Shown here piece after piece: positions 6,748-16,684 of a stretch of DNA of 22,403 bases. The stretch is from JANJTY01 sp038257155 (GTDB lineage: Bacteria; Pseudomonadota; Gammaproteobacteria; Xanthomonadales; Xanthomonadaceae): contig JBBSJP010000063.1 in assembly GCA_038257155.1 (NCBI GenBank), forward strand, positions 1-22,403, read 5' to 3'. The notes under the pieces were generated by a model, which was not told where the DNA came from, did no database searches, and worked only from the letters and a program-made list of their open reading frames with translations. The first letter of the stretch is position 1; each line of letters begins with the position of its first letter. Made by a program: the position numbers and the translations under genes.

Positions 6748-7593
6748 TCACCATCCCAGCCGGCGTCGCCATTCCTCACAAGGAACCGGAGGCTCGCGCC
6801 GCGGGAAAGGACGCAGGCTGTCCAGTTCCTTGGGTTGACCGAATCCGAACAGCGCGTTGACATCGGTAAAGCACGAAAGGGGAGCGCTCGGCATCAATCG
6901 CCACTCGTATCCCTCGGCGCGACCCTGCTGTGCCGGTACCATTGCCATGGTGTTCATCGCATCGAAAACCTGGGCAAAGCGCAGGGGGCCTGCGTCCCAG
7001 GGGTCCAGGCCCAGGTCGAAAATCAAGCGCGACAAGGCTTCCCGGGCTTCCGACTGGTTTCCGGCGATCAGGACGGTAGGTGGCGTCCCGACCAGCAGTG
7101 GATCCACGAAGAAAGTCATCAAAGGCAGGTTGATCCTCACCACGCGCGCCGCCGGGTGGCGGGACTGGATGCGCTCGCTGTTGGACTCGCCCGGGACAAG
7201 TTCCAGATAGCCGTCTTCCGCAATCCGTTTCGTCCCGCCGCTTACGTCAACGACGATCTTGCCCTGCAGATCGCCCAAGCCGTCGGTGACCTCATCCAGC
7301 ACGCTACGCGGCACGGCCAGGATCACGATCTGCGCCTTCGCGGCGGCTTCGCTCGGGCTGGCGGCTGAAGCACCAGCACCGGTTTTCTCCACCAGTTCGA
7401 GCACCGATGCGCGCGTCGGATCGCGACTTCCGTAGACCAGCGGATACCCGGCGCGGCCGATCGCCGGGCCGAACGTGCTCGCGAGCGTGCCAGTTCCGAT
7501 CATCGCCACGACTGGCTTGTCCGCCGCGGCGGCGCTGAGGCTGACACCGGGCAGGCTCAGCAGGAAGAGCAGTATCAGGCTTGTGCGATTCAT
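6748..7593 (-). CDS. Exported Rossmann-fold reductase of the NADP / F420-reductase-like family
   Basis: This 281-residue protein opens with a Sec-type signal peptide (residues 1-24, ending SAAAA). A nucleotide-binding Rossmann domain starts directly after it: VVAMIGTGTLASTFGPA, with glycines G33 and G35, then 'YPLVYGSRDP' at residues 50-59. The G-S-R-D-P loop after the second strand is typical of NADP-binding F420-dependent reductase-like proteins, where Ser and Arg contact the 2'-phosphate. 'VILAVP' and 'KIVVDVSGG' are the next conserved strands. The C-terminal half has 'LDPWDAGPLRFAQVFDAMN', matching the family's helical end. The start is ATG at 7593 with AAGGGTG about 5 bases upstream. Export of an NADP-dependent enzyme is odd, because the cofactor is cytoplasmic and there is no twin-arginine motif. 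Substrate is unknown. Confidence 0.8.
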   Translation of the reverse strand: MNRTSLILLFLLSLPGVSLSAAAADKPVVAMIGTGTLASTFGPAIGRAGYPLVYGSRDPTRASVLELVEKTGAGASAASPSEAAAKAQIVILAVPRSVLDEVTDGLGDLQGKIVVDVSGGTKRIAEDGYLELVPGESNSERIQSRHPAARVVRINLPLMTFFVDPLLVGTPPTVLIAGNQSEAREALSRLIFDLGLDPWDAGPLRFAQVFDAMNTMAMVPAQQGRAEGYEWRLMPSAPLSCFTDVNALFGFGQPKELDSLRPFPRREPPVPCEEWRRRLGW

Positions 7594-7765
7594 GGGATCA
7601 CCCTTGACGGACCAACACAGCGGTAAGAGTACTCTTGTTTGTTTTTCTCCCGTCGCCTTTTATCCGTGAAGGATCGGGTCGCGTGCCGTCGGCCGGCGAG
7701 GCGCGTAACCACGTCTTAATGCCGAGCCCGTTAGGCTGCGCGCCCCTCCACTGCAATTGCATCCC

Positions 7766-8866
7766 ATGACCCAGCGCTTGTGCGTCTTCGTGTTCGCCGC
7801 TCTGCTGTCAGTCTCCGCTGCGCACGCCACCGTGCTGCCAGCCGAACCCCCGCGCACCCTGGCCGCGGTGGATGTCACCGGCGTAATGCCCGGACCCGGG
7901 CTGTGGCAGGTGCGTCGCGGTGACCACGTGCTCTGGCTCGTTGGCACCTTGAGCCCGTTGCCAAAGCGCATGCAATGGCGCTCTGCCGAACTCGACGCGC
8001 GGCTGGCCGAGGCGGACGCGCTCCTTGGTGCACCGGGCCTGGCGATCACCACCGGCCGCGGCATGCTGCATGCGATGACGCTGCTGCCGTCCGCACTCGG
8101 CGCACGCAAGCTTCCCGACGGCGAGACGCTCGCCGACGTGCTGGCGCCGGAACTGCATGCGCGTTGGAGTGAACTGAAAGCCGAGCATCTCGGCCGCGAC
8201 CGCGCGGTCGAACGCTGGCGTCCGATGTTTGCGGCGCAGAAGCTGCACTACAAGGCCGTCGAAGGCGCCGGGCTATCGTTCAGATCGCCGGTTGTCGAGC
8301 ACGTCGCCAAGGCGGGCAAGCGGCGCGACCTACCACGCATCGACGGGACCTTCGGACTGACGCTCGACGAGCCGCGCCAGGCATTGCGCGATTTCAAGCA
8401 GGGCGAGCTCGACGACATCGACTGCTTCGAACGCACCCTTCAGCGGCTGGAAAGTGATCTGGCGCTGCTCACCGCTCGCGCCGAGGCATGGGCAACCGGT
8501 GACGTCGAGGCACTGCGCGCGCTGCACGACACCGATCCGGCGAGTGCATGCATCAAGGCGCTGACCAGTGCGCCGGTGCTGCAGAAGCACGGGCTCTCCG
8601 ATGTCCGCGCGCAGATGCGTGCTCGCTGGCTCGAGGTTGCCGAAGAGGCACTCGCCGCTCACCGCACGACGGTCGGGGCGGTGCCGATCGAGCTGCTGCT
8701 CGACGCCGGCCCCGACGGCATACTGTCCACCTTCGCGGCGCGCGGCTACCGCGTGCTCGGCCCGGATGACTTCGATGACCGCAGCGTCGATGAAGGCGTC
8801 GCCGAGCACGTCGACGAAGATGCGAAAAAGGGGACGGGGGGAGTAATCAGCGGGACGCCCTGGTGA
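7766..8866 (+). CDS. GumN-like TraB family protein, secreted
   Basis: This 366-residue protein has a signal peptide (about residues 1-21, ending SAAHA). It then carries the GumN/TraB opening, 'GPGLWQVRRGDHVLWLVGTL' followed by SPLPKRMQW. A TraB-type body follows, with 'FGLTLDEP', 'CFERTLQRLESDL' and near the end 'ARGYRVLG'. TraB proteins are thought to be metal-dependent peptidase-like; the GumN branch is named after a gene in the Xanthomonas xanthan cluster, and its reaction is not established. I start at ATG 7766. A TTG three codons earlier is possible, but neither has a good ribosome binding site. The last 13 codons (8825-8863) lie in a REP copy and its flank, giving the tail KKGTGGVISGTPW, so the original C-terminus seems to have been replaced or extended. 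The gene diverges from the exported reductase across a 172-bp gap. Confidence 0.85.
   Translation: MTQRLCVFVFAALLSVSAAHATVLPAEPPRTLAAVDVTGVMPGPGLWQVRRGDHVLWLVGTLSPLPKRMQWRSAELDARLAEADALLGAPGLAITTGRGMLHAMTLLPSALGARKLPDGETLADVLAPELHARWSELKAEHLGRDRAVERWRPMFAAQKLHYKAVEGAGLSFRSPVVEHVAKAGKRRDLPRIDGTFGLTLDEPRQALRDFKQGELDDIDCFERTLQRLESDLALLTARAEAWATGDVEALRALHDTDPASACIKALTSAPVLQKHGLSDVRAQMRARWLEVAEEALAAHRTTVGAVPIELLLDAGPDGILSTFAARGYRVLGPDDFDDRSVDEGVAEHVDEDAKKGTGGVISGTPW
8824..8842. repeat. REP element copy 4, within the end of the GumN-like gene
   Basis: GAAAAAGGGGACGGGGGGA is the variant with GGGGGG in place of GGAGGG. It lies inside the last codons of the TraB/GumN-like gene. It is in inverted orientation to copy 5 at 9223-9242, with about 380 bases between them. 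Confidence 0.75.
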
Positions 8867-9263
8867 AATCCCTCCGTCGCCTACGAGGAAACCCACCATT
8901 GGACTCAGCCCATGATCTTGCGCTTGTATGGGCGCTGTCTTGGCCGCACCGCCGCCGCCTCGATGTCGCCCCGCGCGCTCCACATTGCCGAGGTTTCGTC
9001 GCTGGTGGCCAACACGACAGCAACGCGAACTTGGCAGCGAAGATCACCTGATCACGCCGCTTGCACTCATCGCGAAGCAGCGCGTACTTGATTGGCTGGG
9101 CCGGATCGAGCCCCGCACCGCAAAGCGACGGCCAGAACCATTTGATGCAGACCTGGCCACAGCGGCTCGCACGAGCCAGGGTGAAGCAGACGCAGCCTCC
9201 GATGAAGCTAAAATAGGCGCCATTTCCCCCCGTCCCCTTTTCCCGGATCACCGGTCTGAGTGC
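8867..9263. other. Intergenic segment bounded by inverted REP copies
   Basis: The segment between REP copies 4 and 5 has no supported gene. Overlapping frames on both strands lack domains and start signals. Inverted REP pairs can flank a RAYT transposase gene, and this segment has a suitable arrangement, but I found no Y1 transposase motifs. It could be a deletion remnant. A -10-like TAAAAT lies at 9209-9214, but no good -35 sits 17 bases upstream. The promoter of the lipid operon that starts at 9264 is expected to be here. Confidence 0.5.
9223..9242. repeat. REP element copy 5, just upstream of the desaturase-like gene
   Basis: TTTCCCCCCGTCCCCTTTTC is the reverse complement of copy 4 with one A fewer. 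It ends 21 bases before the ATG at 9264, so it would lie in the 5' leader or at the promoter of the downstream operon. Confidence 0.75.
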
Positions 9264-10235
9264 ATGCCGCCGCCACACGATGCCAGGCCAAGCCACACCC
9301 CGACCACAGTACCCATCGCGCTGGGCCGCCTACGCTGTTGGCGGGACGTGCAGAGCCTCGCCTATCTGCTGGCTTGGCCGGCACTGGCGGTATGGCAGTG
9401 GCAGTACGGCCTTTCGCCATTGCTGTACGGGCTGCAATTGCTGATCAGCATCGCCATCGGTGTGATCCACCACAACCACGCGCATCTGCCGATGTGGCGT
9501 GGACGATGGCTGAATCGCGCGACGGATCTGTGGATCACCCTGTTGCAGGGTCACCCGACCTGGGTGTTCGCGCCGGCCCATATCGCCAACCACCATCGCT
9601 ATCGGCACGGTGCACGGGATGTCGCGCGCACCTATCGGTTTGGCGGTGACCGCAATGATCTGATCGGCTGGCTCATGCACCCGCTGTACGCCGCATTCGC
9701 GGTGTATGGCTTGATCCTCCGCGCGCTCAAACAGTTGCGCCGACGGCGGCCGGCTGCGTACCGCTGGTATGTCCTGCAGTACGCACTTTGGCTGGGCAGC
9801 TGGAGCCTGCTGTTGGTGCTGGACCCATGGAATTCGCTGCTGCTGGTGATTGTCCCGCAGCTTTTCGGTCTGCACTGGCTGCTCGGCGCGAACTACCTGC
9901 AGCACGCGCATGCGGACGGCAACTCGCCGCTGGACTTCGCGCGCAATTTCGGTGGCGGCGTGAACCTGCTGTGCTTCAACGTTGGACTGCACACAGCGCA
10001 TCACCTGCAGCCACGATTGCACTGGTCGCAGCTTCCGACACTGCAACGCGAACTCTTGCCGCGGCTCGATCCGAGCCTGCAGGAGCGCAGCCTGATGCGC
10101 TATCTGCTGCGGGTGTTCGTGCTAGGCAGCGTGCTGCCGCGCTATCGATCGCGCTCACTGATGACGAGTGCTGCAGCGCAGGCACGCAGCACGGCATCGC
10201 TCGACACGTCGAGCCCACCCCTCGATACGGCATGA
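9264..10235 (+). CDS. Membrane fatty-acid desaturase-like protein
   Basis: This 323-residue integral membrane protein carries the three histidine boxes of the membrane desaturase/hydroxylase superfamily: H70-x3-H74 (HNHAH), H106-x3-H110-H111 (HIANHH) and H243-x2-H246-H247 (HTAHH). Extra His residues at 115, 214 and 216 may complete the diiron site. Hydrophobic segments lie at about 31-48, 50-70, 134-150 and 168-205. The family uses O2 and electrons from a redox partner to desaturate or hydroxylate acyl chains or other lipids at the membrane face. The start ATG at 9264 is the first one compatible with the conserved part; no clear ribosome binding site precedes it. It is followed after 39 bases by the synthase/oxidase fusion gene, so one operon is likely. 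The acyl substrate cannot be read from sequence. Confidence 0.85.
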   Translation: MPPPHDARPSHTPTTVPIALGRLRCWRDVQSLAYLLAWPALAVWQWQYGLSPLLYGLQLLISIAIGVIHHNHAHLPMWRGRWLNRATDLWITLLQGHPTWVFAPAHIANHHRYRHGARDVARTYRFGGDRNDLIGWLMHPLYAAFAVYGLILRALKQLRRRRPAAYRWYVLQYALWLGSWSLLLVLDPWNSLLLVIVPQLFGLHWLLGANYLQHAHADGNSPLDFARNFGGGVNLLCFNVGLHTAHHLQPRLHWSQLPTLQRELLPRLDPSLQERSLMRYLLRVFVLGSVLPRYRSRSLMTSAAAQARSTASLDTSSPPLDTA

Positions 10236-10274
10236 TGGGCCGCTTCAGCGCGCTTGCGACTTCCTTGATTAGCC

Positions 10275-12221
10275 ATGGAACGGATTTCGATGCCGACCCA
10301 GTTTGAGCGCGTCTACCTGCAGGGCACTGGGCGCTTTCTGCCCGGTGCGGCCATCGACAACGACGCCATGGACGCCTATATCGCGCCGCTTGGGCGAATC
10401 TCCGGCCGCATCAAGAAGCGCATTCTGAGCGAGAACGGCATCCGCAGCCGCCATTACGCGGTCGACGCCGAGGGCAACACCGTGTACTCGAACGCGGCGA
10501 TGGCCGCGCATGCGGTTGCCGAATGTCTGCGCGATGCCGGCTGCAGCCTGGCCGAGGTCGGCCTGCTGGCGGCTGGAACCTCCGGCGGCGATGCGCTGAT
10601 GCCTGGCTTTGCCAGCATGCTGCAGGGTGAGCTTGGCGCAGCGCCGATGGAGACCCTATCGAGCCATGGCATCTGCGCTTCGGGCATTGGCGCCTGGGCC
10701 TATGCCGCGCAGTCAATCGAGCTGGGCGCGCAGCGTCGCGCACTGGTGGCCGCCAGCGAAATGCCCTCGCGCCTTTTCAAGCGTTCGCGCTATGCCGGCA
10801 AGGGCTACGACGCCGACTTCGACGCGCATTTTCTGCGCTGGATGCTGTCCGACGGTGCCGGCGCCCTGCTGCTCGGCGACGCGCCCAAGGCCGGCGCTGG
10901 CCTGCGACTGCGACTGCGCTGGATCCACCAGCGTTCGTTCGGCGGCGACTACCCGGTCTGCATGCAGTTGGGCCTGAGCGCCGACCGCGCACGCTCGCAC
11001 CTGGACTACCCGTCCTGGCAGGCGGCCGAAGCCGACGGCGCGCTGTTTCTGCGTCAGGACATCCGCCTGTTGCCGCACCTGTTCGATGTCGGCATCCACG
11101 AGTACGCCGGGCTTGCCCACGCCGGCTGGATTGATCCATCGACGGTTGATCACTTCCTCTGCCACTACTCGTCGGAACGATTCGCACCTTTGGTCGATGA
11201 ACTGATGCACAAGGCCGGCCTGGCGATCCCTCGCGAGCGCTGGTACAGCAACCTGGTTGAGCGTGGCAACACGGGTGCTGCGTCGATCTTCGTGATGCTG
11301 GATGAGTTTCGGCGCACGCGTGAGCTGCGGCCGGGGCAGCGGATTCTGTGCTTCATTCCAGAATCCGGCCGCTTCACCGTCGCCTTTGTAATGCTTGAGG
11401 TCGAGGCCGCCGAAGCACCGTTGGCGCAGGCGCGCGCCTTGGCATCAGCACCCGTGCCGATCGCCGGGCGGGCCTTGCATGCGAGTGAATCAGCGACGGG
11501 CGATGAAGCCGAAGTCGACCCGCCGCACGACCCCGCACTCGCGCCACCGGCGCTGCGCCAACTGCTCGGCGAGCTGGCGGCGATCTGGCACGGCTACCGC
11601 TCGCGGGTGTGGCGCACGCCGATCATCCGCAGCCTGCGCGATGGCCGTTTCGGCATCGACAACTACCTGCAGTGGATGCAGGACTGGGTGCCGCAGGTAC
11701 GCGAGGGCACGCGCTGGATGCGCGAGGCTGCGGCCAACCTGCGCGCTCCCTACAGCGAACTGGGCGGGCTGATCGAAACCCACGCCGGCGACGAGCAGAA
11801 CGACTTCAAGATCCTGTTCGACGATTACCGCAAGGCCGGTGGCAGCATCAGCGACATCGACGCGCTGCGCCGCAACCCTGGCGGCGAGGCGCTCAATGCG
11901 TACTTGCATGCGCTGGCGGCAACCGTGAACCCGATCGGCCTGCTTGGCGCGATTTACATCATCGAAGGCACCGGCCAGCGGATCATTCCGGCCCTGTTGC
12001 CCTTGATGAAGGCGCGGCTGGATCTGCCCGCCAGCGCCTTCCGCTTTCTCGAGTACCACGGCGCCAACGACATCCATCATCTGCAGCGCTGGCTGCAGGC
12101 GGTGGAGATCGTGATCGCGATCGACAGTAGCGACAGGGGCAACGCCGCCGAGCAGATCATCGCCACCGCCGCGCGCACCGCCGAGCTCTATCTGATGCAA
12201 TTCGAACACGTCAAAGCGTGA
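10275..12221 (+). CDS. Beta-ketoacyl-ACP synthase III-like enzyme fused to a heme-oxygenase-like diiron oxidase domain
   Basis: This 648-residue fusion protein is the key gene of the window. Residues 10-375 are a thiolase-fold synthase with the full FabH-type triad: C134 in SSHGICASGIGAWAYA, H297 in CHYSSERF and N332 in RGNTGAASI. The Cys-His distance (163) is longer than in FabH. After an Ala/Pro-rich linker (about 376-420), residues 425-645 look like the heme-oxygenase-like 'iron-containing redox enzyme' fold. Candidate metal ligands are E501/H503/E507 in ETHAGDE, E564 in YIIEGTG, and H595-x3-D599-x2-H602 in YHGANDIHH. Relatives of that fold (for example UndA) oxidise fatty acids or amino acids with O2. 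The fusion suggests the synthase product is passed directly to the oxidase; this is inference. Start ATG 10275 was chosen; ATG 10290 is equally possible. The stop codon abuts the 85-bp hairpin described separately. Confidence 0.85.
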   Translation: MERISMPTQFERVYLQGTGRFLPGAAIDNDAMDAYIAPLGRISGRIKKRILSENGIRSRHYAVDAEGNTVYSNAAMAAHAVAECLRDAGCSLAEVGLLAAGTSGGDALMPGFASMLQGELGAAPMETLSSHGICASGIGAWAYAAQSIELGAQRRALVAASEMPSRLFKRSRYAGKGYDADFDAHFLRWMLSDGAGALLLGDAPKAGAGLRLRLRWIHQRSFGGDYPVCMQLGLSADRARSHLDYPSWQAAEADGALFLRQDIRLLPHLFDVGIHEYAGLAHAGWIDPSTVDHFLCHYSSERFAPLVDELMHKAGLAIPRERWYSNLVERGNTGAASIFVMLDEFRRTRELRPGQRILCFIPESGRFTVAFVMLEVEAAEAPLAQARALASAPVPIAGRALHASESATGDEAEVDPPHDPALAPPALRQLLGELAAIWHGYRSRVWRTPIIRSLRDGRFGIDNYLQWMQDWVPQVREGTRWMREAAANLRAPYSELGGLIETHAGDEQNDFKILFDDYRKAGGSISDIDALRRNPGGEALNAYLHALAATVNPIGLLGAIYIIEGTGQRIIPALLPLMKARLDLPASAFRFLEYHGANDIHHLQRWLQAVEIVIAIDSSDRGNAAEQIIATAARTAELYLMQFEHVKA

Positions 12222-12307
12222 TCCTGGATTCCTCAGTTGTCCGCTTGCCACTTCGTCCAAGGGATTGATGTATATGGGATCAACCTGCCAACTGCGGAAT
12301 CCAGGAT
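12221..12307. repeat. Near-perfect 19-bp inverted repeat filling the gap between two operon genes
   Basis: ATCCTGGATTCCTCAGTTG (12221-12239) pairs with CAACTGCGGAATCCAGGAT (12289-12307) with one mismatch. The loop holds a smaller stem, TTGAT (12265-12269) with ATCAA (12279-12283). The left arm begins on the last base of the TGA stop of the fusion gene, and the right arm ends on the first two bases of the next ATG. A 2-base AT lies at each outer end, as in a target duplication. It may be a miniature insertion or an RNA structure that couples translation. Confidence 0.85.
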
Positions 12308-13202
12308 GAAAACCGCCCCGGACTTTGTCACCGAAGCGCACGACCCGAAGGACCCCAATCCCTGGCTTGCCCTGTATCTGGACCGCAGCACGCCGCTGCC
12401 GGAGCCAACCAAGCGCGCCTGGTTGGCGGATACGTGCTCGCCGGCGCGCCAGTACCTGTTGCCCTTCCTGCGGCCTTTGGCGCGGGCGTGCATCGTGCTG
12501 GTGCAGGTAGTAAAGGTGTTCACCCCGCGCAAGCTGGCTTTCTCCAAAGTCCTGCATCGGATTCTGGCCTGGGGCTTGCGCAACTTCCTGCGCCCGGACG
12601 CCAACTGGCTGATCCTGCGCCACTTCCATCTGGGCTCGCAGAGCCTGGCCTTCATTGCCGCCAATGCGCCGGTGTCGGTGCCGACCGCTGGTTTGTTTCC
12701 GCAAACCATTGATGATCTCGCCGATGAGGTGTTCCTCAAGCACGACCTCAACCTGTTCAATTTCGTGATCTGTCTCAACAAGGCGATGAACGAAATCGGC
12801 GCCAGCCTGAGCCCAGTCGCCGAGCCGGATTTCTCGATGATCGAAGAGCCCAGCGTGCGCCTGGAAGACATGCCGCGCCGTTGGACCAACTTCATCGACC
12901 TGCAGAGCGGCATCGAGCTGTTCACCCCGGTCTATCAGCTGTTCCTGAGCGACAGCGACTTCTGGCGGGCCACCAACTCGCTGCAACTTGACGAGACCAT
13001 CGGCATCTACGTGGCCACCCTGCTGAATGCGCGCGACCATCTGATCCTGGTCAACAACCGCCACCCGCTGGTTCCGATGTCGACCCTGCGCGCCGGCTTT
13101 CGCCTGACCCTGCACGGCCTGTCGACCGAGATGCTGCACGCGTTCCTGGTCCAGCAGCGAGCGTTGCAGGCGCAGCGCCGCGGCCAAGCCGAACGTCTGT
13201 AG
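12306..13202 (+). CDS. Conserved-looking protein of unknown function in the lipid operon
   Basis: This 298-residue protein belongs to no family I recognise. It has no signal peptide. Its first 40 residues are Pro- and Asp-rich, followed by a partly hydrophobic stretch at about 51-75 that includes CIVLVQVVKVF, then helical segments. Possible metal or catalytic residues are H106 and H108 in LRHFHLG and H146 in FLKHDLNLF, but no standard motif is present. The C-terminus is basic and Gln-rich. The start ATG at 12306 is favoured because deleting the 85-bp inverted repeat would join it directly to the stop of the preceding gene. A TTG at 12237 would place the start inside the repeat. Context implies a role with the desaturase-like and synthase/oxidase enzymes, perhaps an acyltransferase, a carrier or a partner subunit. 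That is inference only. Confidence 0.7.
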   Translation: MKTAPDFVTEAHDPKDPNPWLALYLDRSTPLPEPTKRAWLADTCSPARQYLLPFLRPLARACIVLVQVVKVFTPRKLAFSKVLHRILAWGLRNFLRPDANWLILRHFHLGSQSLAFIAANAPVSVPTAGLFPQTIDDLADEVFLKHDLNLFNFVICLNKAMNEIGASLSPVAEPDFSMIEEPSVRLEDMPRRWTNFIDLQSGIELFTPVYQLFLSDSDFWRATNSLQLDETIGIYVATLLNARDHLILVNNRHPLVPMSTLRAGFRLTLHGLSTEMLHAFLVQQRALQAQRRGQAERL

Positions 13203-13814
13203 ATCGGGGCTGGGCGAGCTTACCTCTGCTTCTCGCGACTCGGCCCGGTTGGCCGGACTGCAAGCGTTTTGGCCAGTCGGGCCTCGACCGCGGCCTGAAT
13301 GTGAAACCTGCCGAGCGTCCGTTGCCAGTTGCCGGTCCCGCCACCCCGCCGAAAAAGCCGCGCAGCACCAATTGGGCCCGCCCTTTTTGTGATGTCCAAC
13401 GGCTCGGGCAAGACCGCTGTGGGCGATGAGCAGGCAGAAAAAAGTGTGACCTGGCAAGCAGAATGAAAATATTCCTGTAGCCGGACCCGGGCAAAAGTCG
13501 GCGATTTCTTCCGTCGGCTCAGGTCCGCGCATTGAACGCATTGTTTATGCAAGCATTTGCATCTGCTGCATTGCAGCGTGCGCGGCAATCGCGTTGGGAC
13601 TAGCGTCCGCATCCGTTGCCTGCAGTGTGGATTGGTTCACAAAACCACAGTTCGGGCCGCAACCGAGGCACAGACACACCCACCTCTTTTTTTCGTGCGG
13701 CCACTTGGGCGTCGACGGGAGCGTGTGCCTGACTTCTGGGGGAATGCGTTGGCGCAGGGATGCGGCATCCGGTCGTTCTCGACCTTTCATCCACATGTTC
13801 AGGGAATTCACGCA
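13203..13814. other. Long intergenic region upstream of the protease gene
   Basis: This region follows the lipid operon and precedes the S8 protease. An imperfect hairpin at 13251-13283 (GGCCGGACTG with CAGTCGGGCC, one mismatch) might end the operon, but it lacks a T-run. Two small palindromes lie at 13547-13577. The frame continuing upstream from the protease shows no signal peptide or domain before 13815. No further gene is supported. Confidence 0.45.
13547..13577. promoter_or_regulatory. Paired palindromes, possible operator upstream of the protease gene
   Basis: ATGCAA-GCAT-TTGCAT (13547-13562) and GCTGCA-T-TGCAGC (13565-13577) are both perfect dyads separated by two bases. They sit about 240 bases upstream of the protease start. 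Adjacent dyads are compatible with cooperative repressor or activator binding, but no known regulator consensus was recognised. Confidence 0.3.
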
Positions 13815-16544
<2,730 letters not shown>

Positions 16545-16571
16545 TGGTTTGAACGGTTTCAGTCAGGACTG

Positions 16572-16603
16572 AAGGGGGCGGCTGGAAACGGCCGCCCCTT
16601 TTT
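16572..16603 (+). terminator. Rho-independent terminator after the S8 protease
   Basis: GGGGCGGC (16575-16582) pairs with GCCGCCCC (16591-16598) around an 8-base loop. A run of five T follows at 16599-16603. The upstream AA bases extend the stem into the T-run. It lies 28 bases after the protease stop codon. Confidence 0.9.
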
Positions 16604-16684
16604 GATGGACGGTGACACCCATCAATCGTGCTTTCTCAAGCTGGCGTAACAAAAAGTACCCTGACCCTGAAGTTTCCCCACTCT

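Noticed and set aside
8847..9296. Minus-strand 149-codon frame in the REP-flanked segment as a RAYT transposase
   Set aside because: None of the Y1 transposase motifs (HUH signature or catalytic Tyr context) could be found, and the frame runs through the REP sequence itself.
12237..12305. TTG start at 12237 for the third operon gene
   Set aside because: These 23 codons lie wholly within the inverted repeat and are not preceded by a ribosome binding site. The ATG at 12306 fits the reconstructed TGATG junction.
11490..13541. A 683-codon open frame on the minus strand across the lipid operon
   Set aside because: It is antisense to two genes with clear domains or context, and its product has no recognisable fold. 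It is a GC-driven shadow.
13557..13814. N-terminal extension of the protease frame by 86 codons
   Set aside because: The signal peptide begins at 13815 with a ribosome binding site. The upstream part is Cys/Arg-rich without a start signal.
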